Assembly (NCBI GenBank): GCA_964630925.1
Contig: CAZVZK010000238.1
Location: forward strand, 1 to 11,173
DNA length: 11,173 nucleotides
Reading direction: 5' to 3'
Source of the DNA: RGDT01 sp964630925
GTDB lineage: Bacteria; Planctomycetota; Planctomycetia; Gemmatales; Gemmataceae
Shown here: piece after piece, positions 1-5,074 of the stretch
How positions within the stretch are numbered: the stretch's first letter is position 1
Layout: every line of letters starts with the position of its first letter
The notes under the pieces: generated by a model
The model's input: the letters and a program-made list of their open reading frames with translations, nothing else
Databases searched by the model: none
What the model was told of the DNA's origin: nothing
Program-made: the position numbers and the translations under genes

Positions 1-52
1 ACACGCACCAGGGTAATTCACCTGTCAAGTGACGTGATCGGCGGGCCGGGTA

Positions 53-98
<46 letters not shown>

Positions 99-104
99 GT
101 GTGA

Positions 105-196
105 AGCCGTTCTGCCCAGATTGCCGCAACTGCGTTCCAGGCTGGCTGATGTGGCGTATGTCCATACTTGGCAGCAGGTTGCGCATCGGAACGGCT
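105..196. repeat. Nested inverted repeats beside the att site
   Basis: Three arm pairs nest: AGCCGTTC (105-112) with GAACGGCT (189-196), CGCAAC (125-130) with GTTGCG (178-183), and GTATG (156-160) with CATAC (163-167). Lying directly on the element side of the tRNA scar, this could be an integrase or accessory-protein binding region or a folded RNA. The arms are short, so chance remains possible for any one pair. Confidence 0.4.
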
Positions 197-251
197 GACG
201 GCAAGTGCCTGTGAGGGGGAGCGAGCGGCAGTGGGCGGGAGTGAGGTCACT

Positions 252-271
252 CAACAGATCGCGCAACAGAT
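252..271. repeat. Direct repeat CAACAGAT, two copies 12 bp apart
   Basis: CAACAGAT occurs at 252-259 and 264-271. Short direct repeats about one helical turn apart near an att core resemble arm-type integrase or Xis sites. The assignment is only suggestive. Apart from the features listed, I see no gene in 1-348. Confidence 0.25.
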
Positions 272-348
272 TACCCCCCAGCAAGCCTCGTCAATGAAGT
301 GACGCCGCTCCCGTGCAGCGAGTCCCACAAGCCGTGCGCAAGTACGCC

Positions 349-618
349 TCACCCCTCTGTGGCCGTGGTGGCTGAGCCGGCCGGCCCGCCCTCTGCTCCG
401 TCGGGCCGCAGTAGCTGGAGGCCCAGGACGGTGCAGACCTTCGCCGCCGCCGGCAGGGTCAGTGTCCGCTCGGCGCGCATGAACCTCGACATCTGCCCCT
501 CGCTGAGGCCCGCCCGCCGCGCGATCTCGCTCAGGCTCAGCCCCGAACCCGAGACGGCCTCGCGCAGTTGCCCGATGATGTCCGGCACCGTCTTTCGCCT
601 CGCCAATCTGCACCCCAC
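349..618 (-). CDS. XRE-family helix-turn-helix repressor-like protein
   Basis: Small predicted DNA-binding protein of 89 aa from GTG 618, or 85 aa from an in-frame TTG at 606. The TTG start gives the N-terminus (M)ARRKTVPDII, typical of short planctomycete HTH proteins, and has GGGGTG a few bases upstream, so I slightly favour it. The core (LSEIARRAGLSEGQMSRFMR, then LTLPAAAKVCTVLGLQL) is a standard five-helix Cro/CI fold with the recognition helix around SEGQMSRFM. The C-terminal 18 residues are Gly/Ala/Thr-rich tail. The gene is divergent from the 791/tnpB unit, with dyads and a promoter between them, so it is a likely autoregulated repressor of that unit. The family call is firm; the target is inferred. 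Confidence 0.75.
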   Translation of the reverse strand: MGCRLARRKTVPDIIGQLREAVSGSGLSLSEIARRAGLSEGQMSRFMRAERTLTLPAAAKVCTVLGLQLLRPDGAEGGPAGSATTATEG

Positions 619-628
619 GGCGTCGTCG

Positions 629-649
629 TGGCCGGCATCCTACCGGCCA
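629..649. promoter_or_regulatory. Dyad TGGCCGG-N7-CCGGCCA, possible operator
   Basis: A perfect 7-bp inverted repeat (629-635 and 643-649) lies 11-31 bases upstream of the GTG start of the divergent XRE gene. It could be an autoregulatory operator or a leader hairpin. In GC-rich DNA a GGCCGG dyad alone is weak evidence. Confidence 0.3.
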
Positions 650-665
650 GGCGGGTGGCGAGCGA

Positions 666-679
666 GCTATACGGATAGC
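666..679. promoter_or_regulatory. Dyad GCTAT-ACGG-ATAGC, candidate XRE operator
   Basis: A perfect 5-bp inverted repeat with a 4-bp spacer, unusually AT-rich for this window, lies 12 bp upstream of the -35 box at 692. Size and location suit a Cro/CI-type operator between the divergent genes. Confidence 0.4.
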
Positions 680-691
680 CAGAGCGGGGTG

Positions 692-719
692 TTGACATCC
701 GCCAGGACCCGCGTAAAGT
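692..719 (+). promoter_or_regulatory. Sigma70-like promoter for the 791/tnpB unit
   Basis: A perfect TTGACA (692-697), a 16-bp spacer, then TAAAGT (714-719), 4 of 6 to TATAAT. Transcription would start near 726 and run into the SD and GTG of the gene at 791. It is the best -35 box seen in the window. Confidence 0.5.
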
Positions 720-733
720 GATGTGGCCGCCCA

Positions 734-745
734 TGTCATCTGACA
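734..745. promoter_or_regulatory. Dyad TGTCA-TC-TGACA near the predicted start site
   Basis: A perfect 5-bp inverted repeat with a 2-bp spacer lies about 15 bp after the -10 box, where a bound repressor would block transcription. It may be a second operator for the XRE protein, although its sequence differs from the 666-679 dyad. Confidence 0.3.
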
Positions 746-790
746 CCCCCCGGAAGGGTGGACCATTCCCTCGCCCTGGAGGAAGGCGAC

Positions 791-1048
791 GTGTCGAACA
801 CCCCGGCGATCTCGCGCGGCTCGCTCGTGCGCATCAAGGACGGGCTGCCGCCAGGGCTCCGCGTCCTCGCCGTCTCGGATGGGCAGGACGGCTCGGCCGC
901 CGCCGTCGCCGTCTCCTGGTGGGGCACGGACGGGCGGCTGCGCCGGGCGGTGCTGCCGGCGGACGTGCTGGAGCCGAGCCAGGCACCGGCGGCACCGCCG
1001 GTCCGCGACATCGGCATGGCGGCCAGGGGCACGGCAGGCAAGGCGTGA
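791..1048 (+). CDS. Small YodC/DUF2158-like protein
   Basis: Predicted 85-aa protein. I chose GTG 791 because GGAGGAAGG at 778-786 is ideally placed; an in-frame ATG at 758 has no better SD. The core GSLVRIKDGLPPGLRVLAV, then VAVSWWGTDGRLRRAVLPADVLEP, follows the layout of the DUF2158/YodC family: a small beta-barrel with an N-terminal GDxVRLKSG-type strand, a central aromatic strand around W and G-rLrrA, and a terminal fPadxLE. The family function is unknown. The last 20 residues are an Ala/Gly-rich extension. Its stop is 14 bases before the tnpB start, so the two are probably co-transcribed from the promoter at 692. The family match is from memory and moderate; that it is a gene is likelier. 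Confidence 0.6.
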   Translation: MSNTPAISRGSLVRIKDGLPPGLRVLAVSDGQDGSAAAVAVSWWGTDGRLRRAVLPADVLEPSQAPAAPPVRDIGMAARGTAGKA

Positions 1049-1062
1049 TCGGAGGGCCGGCC

Positions 1063-2223
1063 GTGTACCGCTACGCCACCTACCGCCTCTACCCCACGAA
1101 GGCCCAGGCCCGCCGCATGGAGGCCATCATCGATGTGTGCCTGCGGTTCGCCAACGTCCTGCTTGACGAGCGCCGAGCAGCCCGGCACGCCGGCGAGAAG
1201 GTGGGGCTTGTCGCCCAGCTACGCCGCGTGGCGGCTTGGCGGCTCGAAGATGCGGCTGCCGCTGTGCTGCATTCGCATGTCTTGCAGTGCGTGTGCAAGG
1301 ACGTGGACGCGGCATGGTGGGCATGGCTGCGCAAGGGCAAGGACCGAAAGGGTGACGGGCCACACCAGAGGGAGGCCGGCGATGTGCGCGGCTTCGGATT
1401 CAAGGAAGCCGGCAACGGCTTCGGCATCTGCGGCAGGCGGCTGCGCCTCTCCGGCGTCGGGCGCGTCGCGGTGAGGTGGCACCGGCCGCTGGAGGGCGAG
1501 GTCAGGACGCTCAGGATCTACCGCGAGGCGGGCCGCTGGCACGCCGCGTTCTGCTGCCTCGTCGAGCCCCAGCCCTTGCCGCCGTCTAGCGCGGAGGTCG
1601 GCGTCGATGTTGGCACCGGCGACCTCCTCGTCCTGTCCAGCGGCGAGCGGATCGCCAACCCCCGCTTCGGGCTCCAAGTCAGGGACAGGCTCGCTGCCCT
1701 GCGCGCCCGCCTGGCCGGTGCCGTCCCTGGCAGCTCCGGCCACCGAAAAGCACTGCTCCGCTTGGGGCGCGAGCAGGTGAAGGTCGCCCGCCGGCGGCTG
1801 GACTACATCGCCAAGGCCGTGGCCGGCCTGGCCGGGGCCTACGGGCGGATCGCAGTCGAGGACCTGGACACCGCCAGGCTGTCGAACACCAGGCCGGCCG
1901 TCAGCGACGCCGGGTGGGGGGCGTTCAGGCGGCTCCTGCTGAAGAAGGCAGAGGCCACGGGGCGGACCGTCACGTTCGTCCCGGCTGCATGGACCAGCCA
2001 GACATGCTCCGGGTGTGGCGGCCGCAGCCGGCGGCACCTGCCGCTGTCCGAGAGGACCTTCGTCTGCGGGGCGTGCGGGCTGCGGCTCGACCGCGATGTC
2101 AACGCCGCGCGCGTGGTCCTGGCCCGCGCCCGCGAGATGTGGGACCTGGAAGGGGAGACGGCTGGGCCGCAGCCGGGGCAGGCCAGGGAGGCCACGCCCG
2201 AAGCCGCCGCCCCGTTGGGGTGA
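1063..2223 (+). CDS. tnpB: TnpB/OrfB-family RNA-guided nuclease (IS200/IS605-type)
   Basis: 386 aa from GTG 1063, with GGAGGG six bases upstream (1051-1056); length is normal for TnpB. The N-terminus YRYATYRLYPTKAQ is the standard OrfB opening. The RuvC nuclease residues are all present: D182 (VGVDVGTGD), E266 (IAVEDLD) and D345 (LDRDVNAARV). The four-cysteine zinc finger C315-x2-C318-x16-C335-x2-C338 lies between RuvC II and III. The protein should be a nuclease guided by an RNA made from the 3' end of its own gene, cutting DNA at sites with the right adjacent motif. There is no tnpA nearby, so mobility would need a partner in trans. It sits in a tight operon with the gene at 791 rather than behind an obvious transposon left end. 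The intact catalytic set argues against a TldR-like repressor. Confidence 0.9.
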   Translation: MYRYATYRLYPTKAQARRMEAIIDVCLRFANVLLDERRAARHAGEKVGLVAQLRRVAAWRLEDAAAAVLHSHVLQCVCKDVDAAWWAWLRKGKDRKGDGPHQREAGDVRGFGFKEAGNGFGICGRRLRLSGVGRVAVRWHRPLEGEVRTLRIYREAGRWHAAFCCLVEPQPLPPSSAEVGVDVGTGDLLVLSSGERIANPRFGLQVRDRLAALRARLAGAVPGSSGHRKALLRLGREQVKVARRRLDYIAKAVAGLAGAYGRIAVEDLDTARLSNTRPAVSDAGWGAFRRLLLKKAEATGRTVTFVPAAWTSQTCSGCGGRSRRHLPLSERTFVCGACGLRLDRDVNAARVVLARAREMWDLEGETAGPQPGQAREATPEAAAPLG

Positions 2224-2295
2224 GCGGAGCGTGCAGGTGTACCCTCCCGCTGGCCTGTCGCGGCATGGATGCCGTGGCAGGCCGGCCCGGTCTAG
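2120..2295 (+). ncRNA. Putative omega-RNA (reRNA) of TnpB
   Basis: In characterised TnpB systems the guide RNA scaffold overlaps the 3' end of tnpB and runs to the transposon right end, with the guide taken from flanking DNA. Here the 3' coding end and the next 70 bases contain a short CCCC-GTT-GGGG hairpin (2201-2211 region, just before the stop) and the 18-bp hairpin 2249-2286. The guide would then be the first bases after about 2287-2295. The 5' limit is a guess. Confidence 0.4.
2249..2286 (+). repeat. 18-bp hairpin, right-end stem-loop after tnpB
   Basis: Bases 2249-2266 pair with 2269-2286 without a mismatch, allowing three G-U pairs, around a tiny loop. It lies 25 bases after the tnpB stop and about 10 bases before the LRR remnant. 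IS200/IS605 ends carry such subterminal hairpins, recognised by TnpA and forming the omega-RNA 3' end. A plain terminator is less likely because no T-run follows. Confidence 0.6.
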
Positions 2296-2535
2296 GGCGA
2301 CGACGGCGCGGCTGCCCTGGCCGGCTCTGCCCGGCTCGCGGGCCTCCGGGGGCTTCGCCTCGTTCATACCTCTGTCGGCCCGGCGGGGGCGGCGGCGCTG
2401 GCCGGGTCTCCCCACCTCGGTGGCCTGGATTCGCTGTCCCTGGAGGGCAACCCCGGCATCGCCGGGACGCCGGCCGAGGCCGCGCTGCGGGCACGCTTCG
2501 GGGACCGGGTGCGGCTCGATCCTGCCCAGGGGTGA
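2296..2535 (+). pseudogene. C-terminal remnant of a leucine-rich-repeat protein
   Basis: The open frame from 2296 to the TGA at 2533-2535 reads as 79 residues of LRR protein tail. It contains two ribonuclease-inhibitor-like repeats (GDDGAAALAGSARLAGLRGL and AGAAALAGSPHLGGLDSLSL), then a cap ending ALRARFGDRVRL. That ending is characteristic of the many LRR proteins of Gemmata-like planctomycetes. There is no start codon or SD, and an in-frame TAG stands at 2293-2295 immediately upstream, where the transposon right end is placed. The 5' part of the gene is absent from the window. The likely history is insertion of the TnpB element into, or deletion next to, an LRR gene. Confidence 0.75.
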
Positions 2536-2539
2536 TGCG

Positions 2540-2592
2540 CGTTTTTGAATTTTCGTTTTTGCTCGCCGCAACATCATGGAGGAAAATAAGTT
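2540..2592. other. AT-rich island with T-tracts
   Basis: T-runs and A-runs (GTTTTTG, AATTTTCG, TTTTTG, GGAAAATAAG) stand out in a window that is otherwise extremely GC-rich. The stretch lies between the LRR remnant and the rep operon promoter. It could end transcripts from the left, be an easily melted DNA element, or be residual foreign DNA. Confidence 0.4.
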
Positions 2593-2601
2593 GCATCCGG
2601 A

Positions 2602-2630
2602 TTGACTTCAGGGTGGCCGTGGCGAAAAAT
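2602..2630 (+). promoter_or_regulatory. Candidate sigma70-like promoter of the rep operon
   Basis: TTGACT (2602-2607) and AAAAAT (2625-2630) are separated by 17 bp, giving 5/6 and 4/6 matches. Transcription from here would leave a leader of about 180 bases containing the hairpin at 2738-2784 before the ATG at 2818. Confidence 0.35.
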
Positions 2631-2737
2631 GCCCGCGTCCAACGCCCGCAGCGACGCCGCGACCGGCGAATTACCAACACCGTAGGGCGGGGCCACGGGG
2701 GGTGCCGGGTGCCGCCGATGGGGCGTTGCGCGCTGTG

Positions 2738-2784
2738 CCGCCTGTTTGCCCGGAGCTGTGCCGCCACTCCGGGCAAACTGGCGG
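2738..2784 (+). promoter_or_regulatory. Long near-perfect hairpin ahead of the rep operon
   Basis: A perfect 12-bp inverted repeat GTTTGCCCGGAG (2744-2755) / CTCCGGGCAAAC (2767-2778) with an 11-base loop is extended by five more pairs, CCGCC (2738-2742) / GGCGG (2780-2784), after one T-T mismatch. The hairpin ends 16 bases before the SD GGAGGG (2801-2806). As DNA it could be an operator for a dimeric repressor; as RNA it could be a leader hairpin controlling translation or the target of an antisense RNA, as in plasmid copy control. No T-run follows, so intrinsic termination is unlikely. Confidence 0.65.
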
Positions 2785-2817
2785 TGAGTCGCCCGTGAGT
2801 GGAGGGACGGCAGCATC

Positions 2818-3150
2818 ATGACCGCAGACGAGAAGGCCAGCGCCGTGGCCGGCAACGACGAAGGGGGGTTCGTCCGCTTCTGCCGGGCCCACGGCCTGAG
2901 ACCGGACGAGGAGCGGCGACGGCAAGCCGCCGAGCGGGCGAGCGGAAGCGAGGACGGCCACGCCGACGGGAGGCCCGACTCGCTGGCGCTGGTCCGACGG
3001 CGGGGGCGGGAGGTGGCCGACGACGAAGACCTCATGCGCGTCATCCGGCGCAACGTGCCCGCGATCCTGAAGCTCCTCGGCCCCGGCATCGCCGCCGCCA
3101 TCGTGGCCGTCCTGCGGGAGACGGAGGAGGCGGGCCGTGGGCGACGATGA
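2818..3150 (+). CDS. Small unknown protein, first gene of the rep operon
   Basis: Predicted 110-aa protein from ATG 2818, with GGAGGG at 2801-2806 (spacing 11). I do not recognise a family. The first 75 residues are hydrophilic and rich in Arg, Glu, Asp and Ala, ending in a charged stretch (LVRRRGREVADDEDLMRVIR). Residues of about 82-98 (AILKLLGPGIAAAIVAVL) form a short hydrophobic helix that may be membrane-associated or a protein interface, followed by a charged tail. Its last 14 bases overlap the start of the RepA-like gene, so translation is coupled. The position ahead of a replication ATPase would suit a copy-control or initiator-accessory protein; this is inference from context only. 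Confidence 0.65.
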   Translation: MTADEKASAVAGNDEGGFVRFCRAHGLRPDEERRRQAAERASGSEDGHADGRPDSLALVRRRGREVADDEDLMRVIRRNVPAILKLLGPGIAAAIVAVLRETEEAGRGRR

Positions 3151-4384
3151 TCCCTCGTGGCGGCCGGGCTGTTGCTGGGTCGATCCCCTGGCCCCGAGCC
3201 CGGAGGAGGCTGTCGCCTGCATAGTGCGGCAAGCCGGGCTGCAAGGCAAGACGGACGAGCCCGCCAGGCGGAAGGGCTGGCGGTGGGAGCCGATCACGTC
3301 GGAGCAGCTCGCCTCCACCGACCACCAACCGACGTGGCTCGTGCAGCGCCTGCTCGTCAAGGGCGAGCCGTGCATCGTCGCCGGGCCGCCGAAAGTGCTG
3401 AAGACCAGCGTGGCCATCGACATGGCCGTCAGCCTCGCGTCCGGGGCCGACCTGCTGGGGATGTTCAAGGTCGACAAGCCGGTCCGGGTGGCGTACCTGA
3501 GCGGCGAGTCGGGGCCGTTCGTCACCCAGGAGACGGCGGCCCGCGTGGCCAGGGCGAAGGGCCAAGAGCTGGCCGGGCTGAACGTGCTGTGGATGTTCAA
3601 CCTCCCGGCGCTGGCTGACCCCGGCGACCTGCGCGAGCTGAGCGACGGCCTCCACCGTGACGGCGTGGAGGTGGTCTTCATCGACCCGCTGTACGTCTGC
3701 CTGCTGGCGGGCGCGGGCCAGAGGACGATGAGCGCGTCGAACCTGTTCGACATGGGGATGCTCCTCCATCGCCTCCGCGACGCCTGCCTCGCGGCGAAGA
3801 CGACGCCCATCTTCTTGCACCACACCTCGCGGCCGTCCAGCCGGTCCACCGAGCCGCTGGAGCTGGCGGACATGGCCTTCGCCGGCCTGCCTGAATTCGC
3901 GGCCCAATGGCTCCTACTCTCCCGCCGCGAGCTGGAGTACAAGCCGGGCGAGCCGCACAAGCTCTGGATGAACGCCGGCGGGCGCTGCGACCAGGGCGGC
4001 CAGTGGTCGCTCGACATCACCACCGGCGTCATCGACGACGACTTCGGGGGCAGGACTTGGGCCGTGTCGCTGATGACGGCGAGCGAGGAGCGGGACGCTC
4101 GCAAGGAGCGGAGGGCGGTCCAGCGCGAGGAAAAGAAGCGAGGGCAGGACGGCGAGGATGACTTTGCCGTCCTGGGGGCGGTGGACCGGCTGGCCGGGCG
4201 GGGGAAGGCAGCCACGAGGACGGCCGTGGCGGAGGCCGCCGGCGTGCCCAAGGCGCGGTCGGCGAGTGCGCTTGAGCGGCTCGCAGCGTCCGGGGAGCTG
4301 GCGAAGGCGGAAGAGGAGGTGCCAACCGGCAAGGGTGCCACGCGGGCTACCACCGTCTTCAGGAGGCCGAGAGCAGGCGGCTGA
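3137..4384 (+). CDS. RepA-like P-loop ATPase (AAA_25 type), putative replicative helicase
   Basis: 415 aa from GTG 3137, which has a strong SD (GGAGGAGG at 3123-3130). The P-loop is GPPKVLKTS (residues 83-91), in which the usual second glycine is replaced by Leu, a variant I associate with planctomycete RepA-like ATPases; the Lys and Thr that bind phosphate are kept. Walker B is VEVVFIDPLY (D183) and a RecA-like sensor strand reads PIFLHHTSR (H228, H229). Residues 335-410 look like a winged helix after a basic, charged linker (EERDARKERRAVQREEKKR). Plasmid RSF1010-type RepA proteins of this superfamily form hexameric 5'-3' helicases; phage and island relatives are also known. It overlaps the preceding gene and is followed within 6 bases by an iteron-like array, so replication initiation is the best reading. 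Confidence 0.8.
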   Translation: MGDDDPSWRPGCCWVDPLAPSPEEAVACIVRQAGLQGKTDEPARRKGWRWEPITSEQLASTDHQPTWLVQRLLVKGEPCIVAGPPKVLKTSVAIDMAVSLASGADLLGMFKVDKPVRVAYLSGESGPFVTQETAARVARAKGQELAGLNVLWMFNLPALADPGDLRELSDGLHRDGVEVVFIDPLYVCLLAGAGQRTMSASNLFDMGMLLHRLRDACLAAKTTPIFLHHTSRPSSRSTEPLELADMAFAGLPEFAAQWLLLSRRELEYKPGEPHKLWMNAGGRCDQGGQWSLDITTGVIDDDFGGRTWAVSLMTASEERDARKERRAVQREEKKRGQDGEDDFAVLGAVDRLAGRGKAATRTAVAEAAGVPKARSASALERLAASGELAKAEEEVPTGKGATRATTVFRRPRAGG

Positions 4385-4407
4385 CCCGGCATCATCCTTC
4401 ATCATCC

Positions 4408-4462
4408 GTCTGGCGGATGATCCCCGCCGATGACCGGATGATCATCCGGTCATCCGCCAGAC
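4408..4462. repeat. 13-bp inverted repeat enclosing a 26-bp perfect palindrome
   Basis: GTCTGGCGGATGA (4408-4420) is the exact reverse complement of 4450-4462. Inside and overlapping its right arm, bases 4429-4454 form a perfect 26-bp palindrome with half-site GATGACCGGATGA and no spacer. The two cannot form as cruciforms or hairpins at once, so this is either two overlapping dimer sites or a switch between two folded forms. It lies in the iteron array. Confidence 0.75.
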
Positions 4463-4481
4463 ACACCCCTTGAGGGGGTGT
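4463..4481 (+). terminator. Terminator-like hairpin after the RepA-like gene
   Basis: ACACCCC (4463-4469), loop TTGAG, GGGGTGT (4475-4481): a perfect 7-bp GC-rich stem in the middle of the iteron array, 79 bases after the RepA-like stop. No T-run follows, so it may be a weak or Rho-assisted terminator, or simply part of the origin structure. Confidence 0.35.
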
Positions 4482-4560
4482 CTGCGGGATGATGGATGAT
4501 CGATGATCTGCGCCGGGCGGCTGTGGGCGTGGGCCGGCGGATGATTCTTGGCGGATGATC

Positions 4561-4768
4561 GGGGAGGAAGGCAGGAGGTAGGCAGTGCTGATCCGGCTGG
4601 CGTTCCTGATCTGCGTCGGGCCGCCGTAGCGGCCGGCCACGGTCCTCCGGCCGGAGCAAAATTCCTCGCCCCGGCTGAACACCCCTGCCGCGCCGGCGTT
4701 TCTGTTCTCCGCAGGCCGGTGACGACGACCACGGTGGCCGCCGGAGCCAGGCCGAAGGAGAAGCGATC
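4561..4768. other. Non-coding spacer between the iteron array and the first HTH gene
   Basis: I see no convincing gene here. It contains two hairpins or palindromes: GGCCGC-CGTA-GCGGCC (4619-4634) and the perfect palindrome CTCCGGCCGGAG (4645-4656), the latter followed by the AT-rich CAAAATTCC. The spacer probably holds the promoter and leader of the gene at 4769, but no clear -35/-10 pair is visible. Confidence 0.4.
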
Positions 4769-4999
4769 ATGAAGCGCAACGTGAAGCCCGGCAAGCTCCG
4801 GGGGGTGAAGACCAGGGACGCGCTGGCCGACCTCGGCTGCGCCGAGAGCCACCTCCAGAGCCTCATCCGGCGCGGCCGCATCCCCCGGCCCGCCAAGGAC
4901 ACGGCCGGCAACTTCGACTGGTCGGAGGCCGACATCGCCGCCGCCCGCGAGGCGCTGGCCGAGGCCCGCGAGCGGCGGGCCGGGCGCGGGGCGGCGTGA
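4769..4999 (+). CDS. Excisionase/MerR-like helix-turn-helix protein
   Basis: Predicted 76-aa protein from ATG 4769, with AAGGAGAAG placed 6-8 bases upstream. The order LRGVKTRDALADLGCAESHLQSLIRRGRIPRPAKDTAGNFDWSEADI (split here: a helix-turn-helix around TRDALADLGC and ESHLQSLIRRG, then a wing RIPRPAKD, then W-SEADI) matches the small winged-helix fold of phage Xis and MerR N-terminal domains. The tail AAREALAEARERRAGRGAA is a basic Ala/Arg helix. It could be an excisionase, a transcription regulator or an origin accessory factor. It lies 209 bases after the iteron array and starts the downstream run of genes. The last 40 bases are duplicated near 5741-5800. Confidence 0.7.
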   Translation: MKRNVKPGKLRGVKTRDALADLGCAESHLQSLIRRGRIPRPAKDTAGNFDWSEADIAAAREALAEARERRAGRGAA

Positions 5000-5074
5000 C
5001 CGCCGGCAGGCCGGTGACGGCCCCCTCGCCGGGCCGGTTCCAGTTCATCCCATGCACGAAGAAGGAGATCGACG

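Larger units (their letters stand above)
1063..2295 (+). mobile_element. IS605/IS1341-like element, right end near 2286-2295
   Basis: The right boundary is inferred from the 18-bp hairpin at 2249-2286 followed at once by the interrupted LRR coding frame at 2296. The left end is not resolved: only 14 bases separate tnpB from the preceding gene, so the left end either lies upstream of 791 or has been lost. The start given is only the tnpB start. Confidence 0.4.
4390..4560. repeat. Iteron-like array of GGATGATC, candidate replication origin
   Basis: An 8-bp motif GGATGAT(C/G/T) occurs at 4415, 4436, 4487, 4494, 4539 and 4553, with CGATGATC at 4501. It occurs in the opposite orientation (ATCATCC) at 4390, 4400 and 4440. 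A longer core, TGGCGGATGATC, is repeated exactly at 4411-4422 and 4549-4560; ten bases of it recur at 4537-4546, and inverted at 4450-4459. Several spacings (10, 21 bp) are near whole helical turns. Such arrays beside a rep gene are the binding sites of replication initiators and of their own repressors. Partitioning sites are the main alternative. Confidence 0.75.

Noticed and set aside
1063..2223. TldR-like nuclease-dead TnpB regulator
   Set aside because: All three RuvC acidic residues and the four zinc-finger cysteines are present, so loss of nuclease activity is not supported.
1219..2577. Long minus-strand open frame opposite tnpB
   Set aside because: It is antisense to a clear TnpB with intact motifs; long shadow frames are expected at this GC content, and its translation is Pro/Gly/Arg-rich without any domain.
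2671..4395. 574-codon minus-strand open frame opposite the RepA-like gene
   Set aside because: The plus strand has Walker A, Walker B and sensor motifs plus SDs; the minus frame has Ser/Arg-rich composition typical of shadows.
4463..4481. Strong intrinsic terminator after the RepA-like gene
   Set aside because: The stem is good but no T-run follows, so it is reported only as terminator-like with low confidence.
4390..4560. CRISPR array
   Set aside because: The repeats are only 8-12 bp, occur in both orientations, have irregular short spacings, and no cas gene is near.
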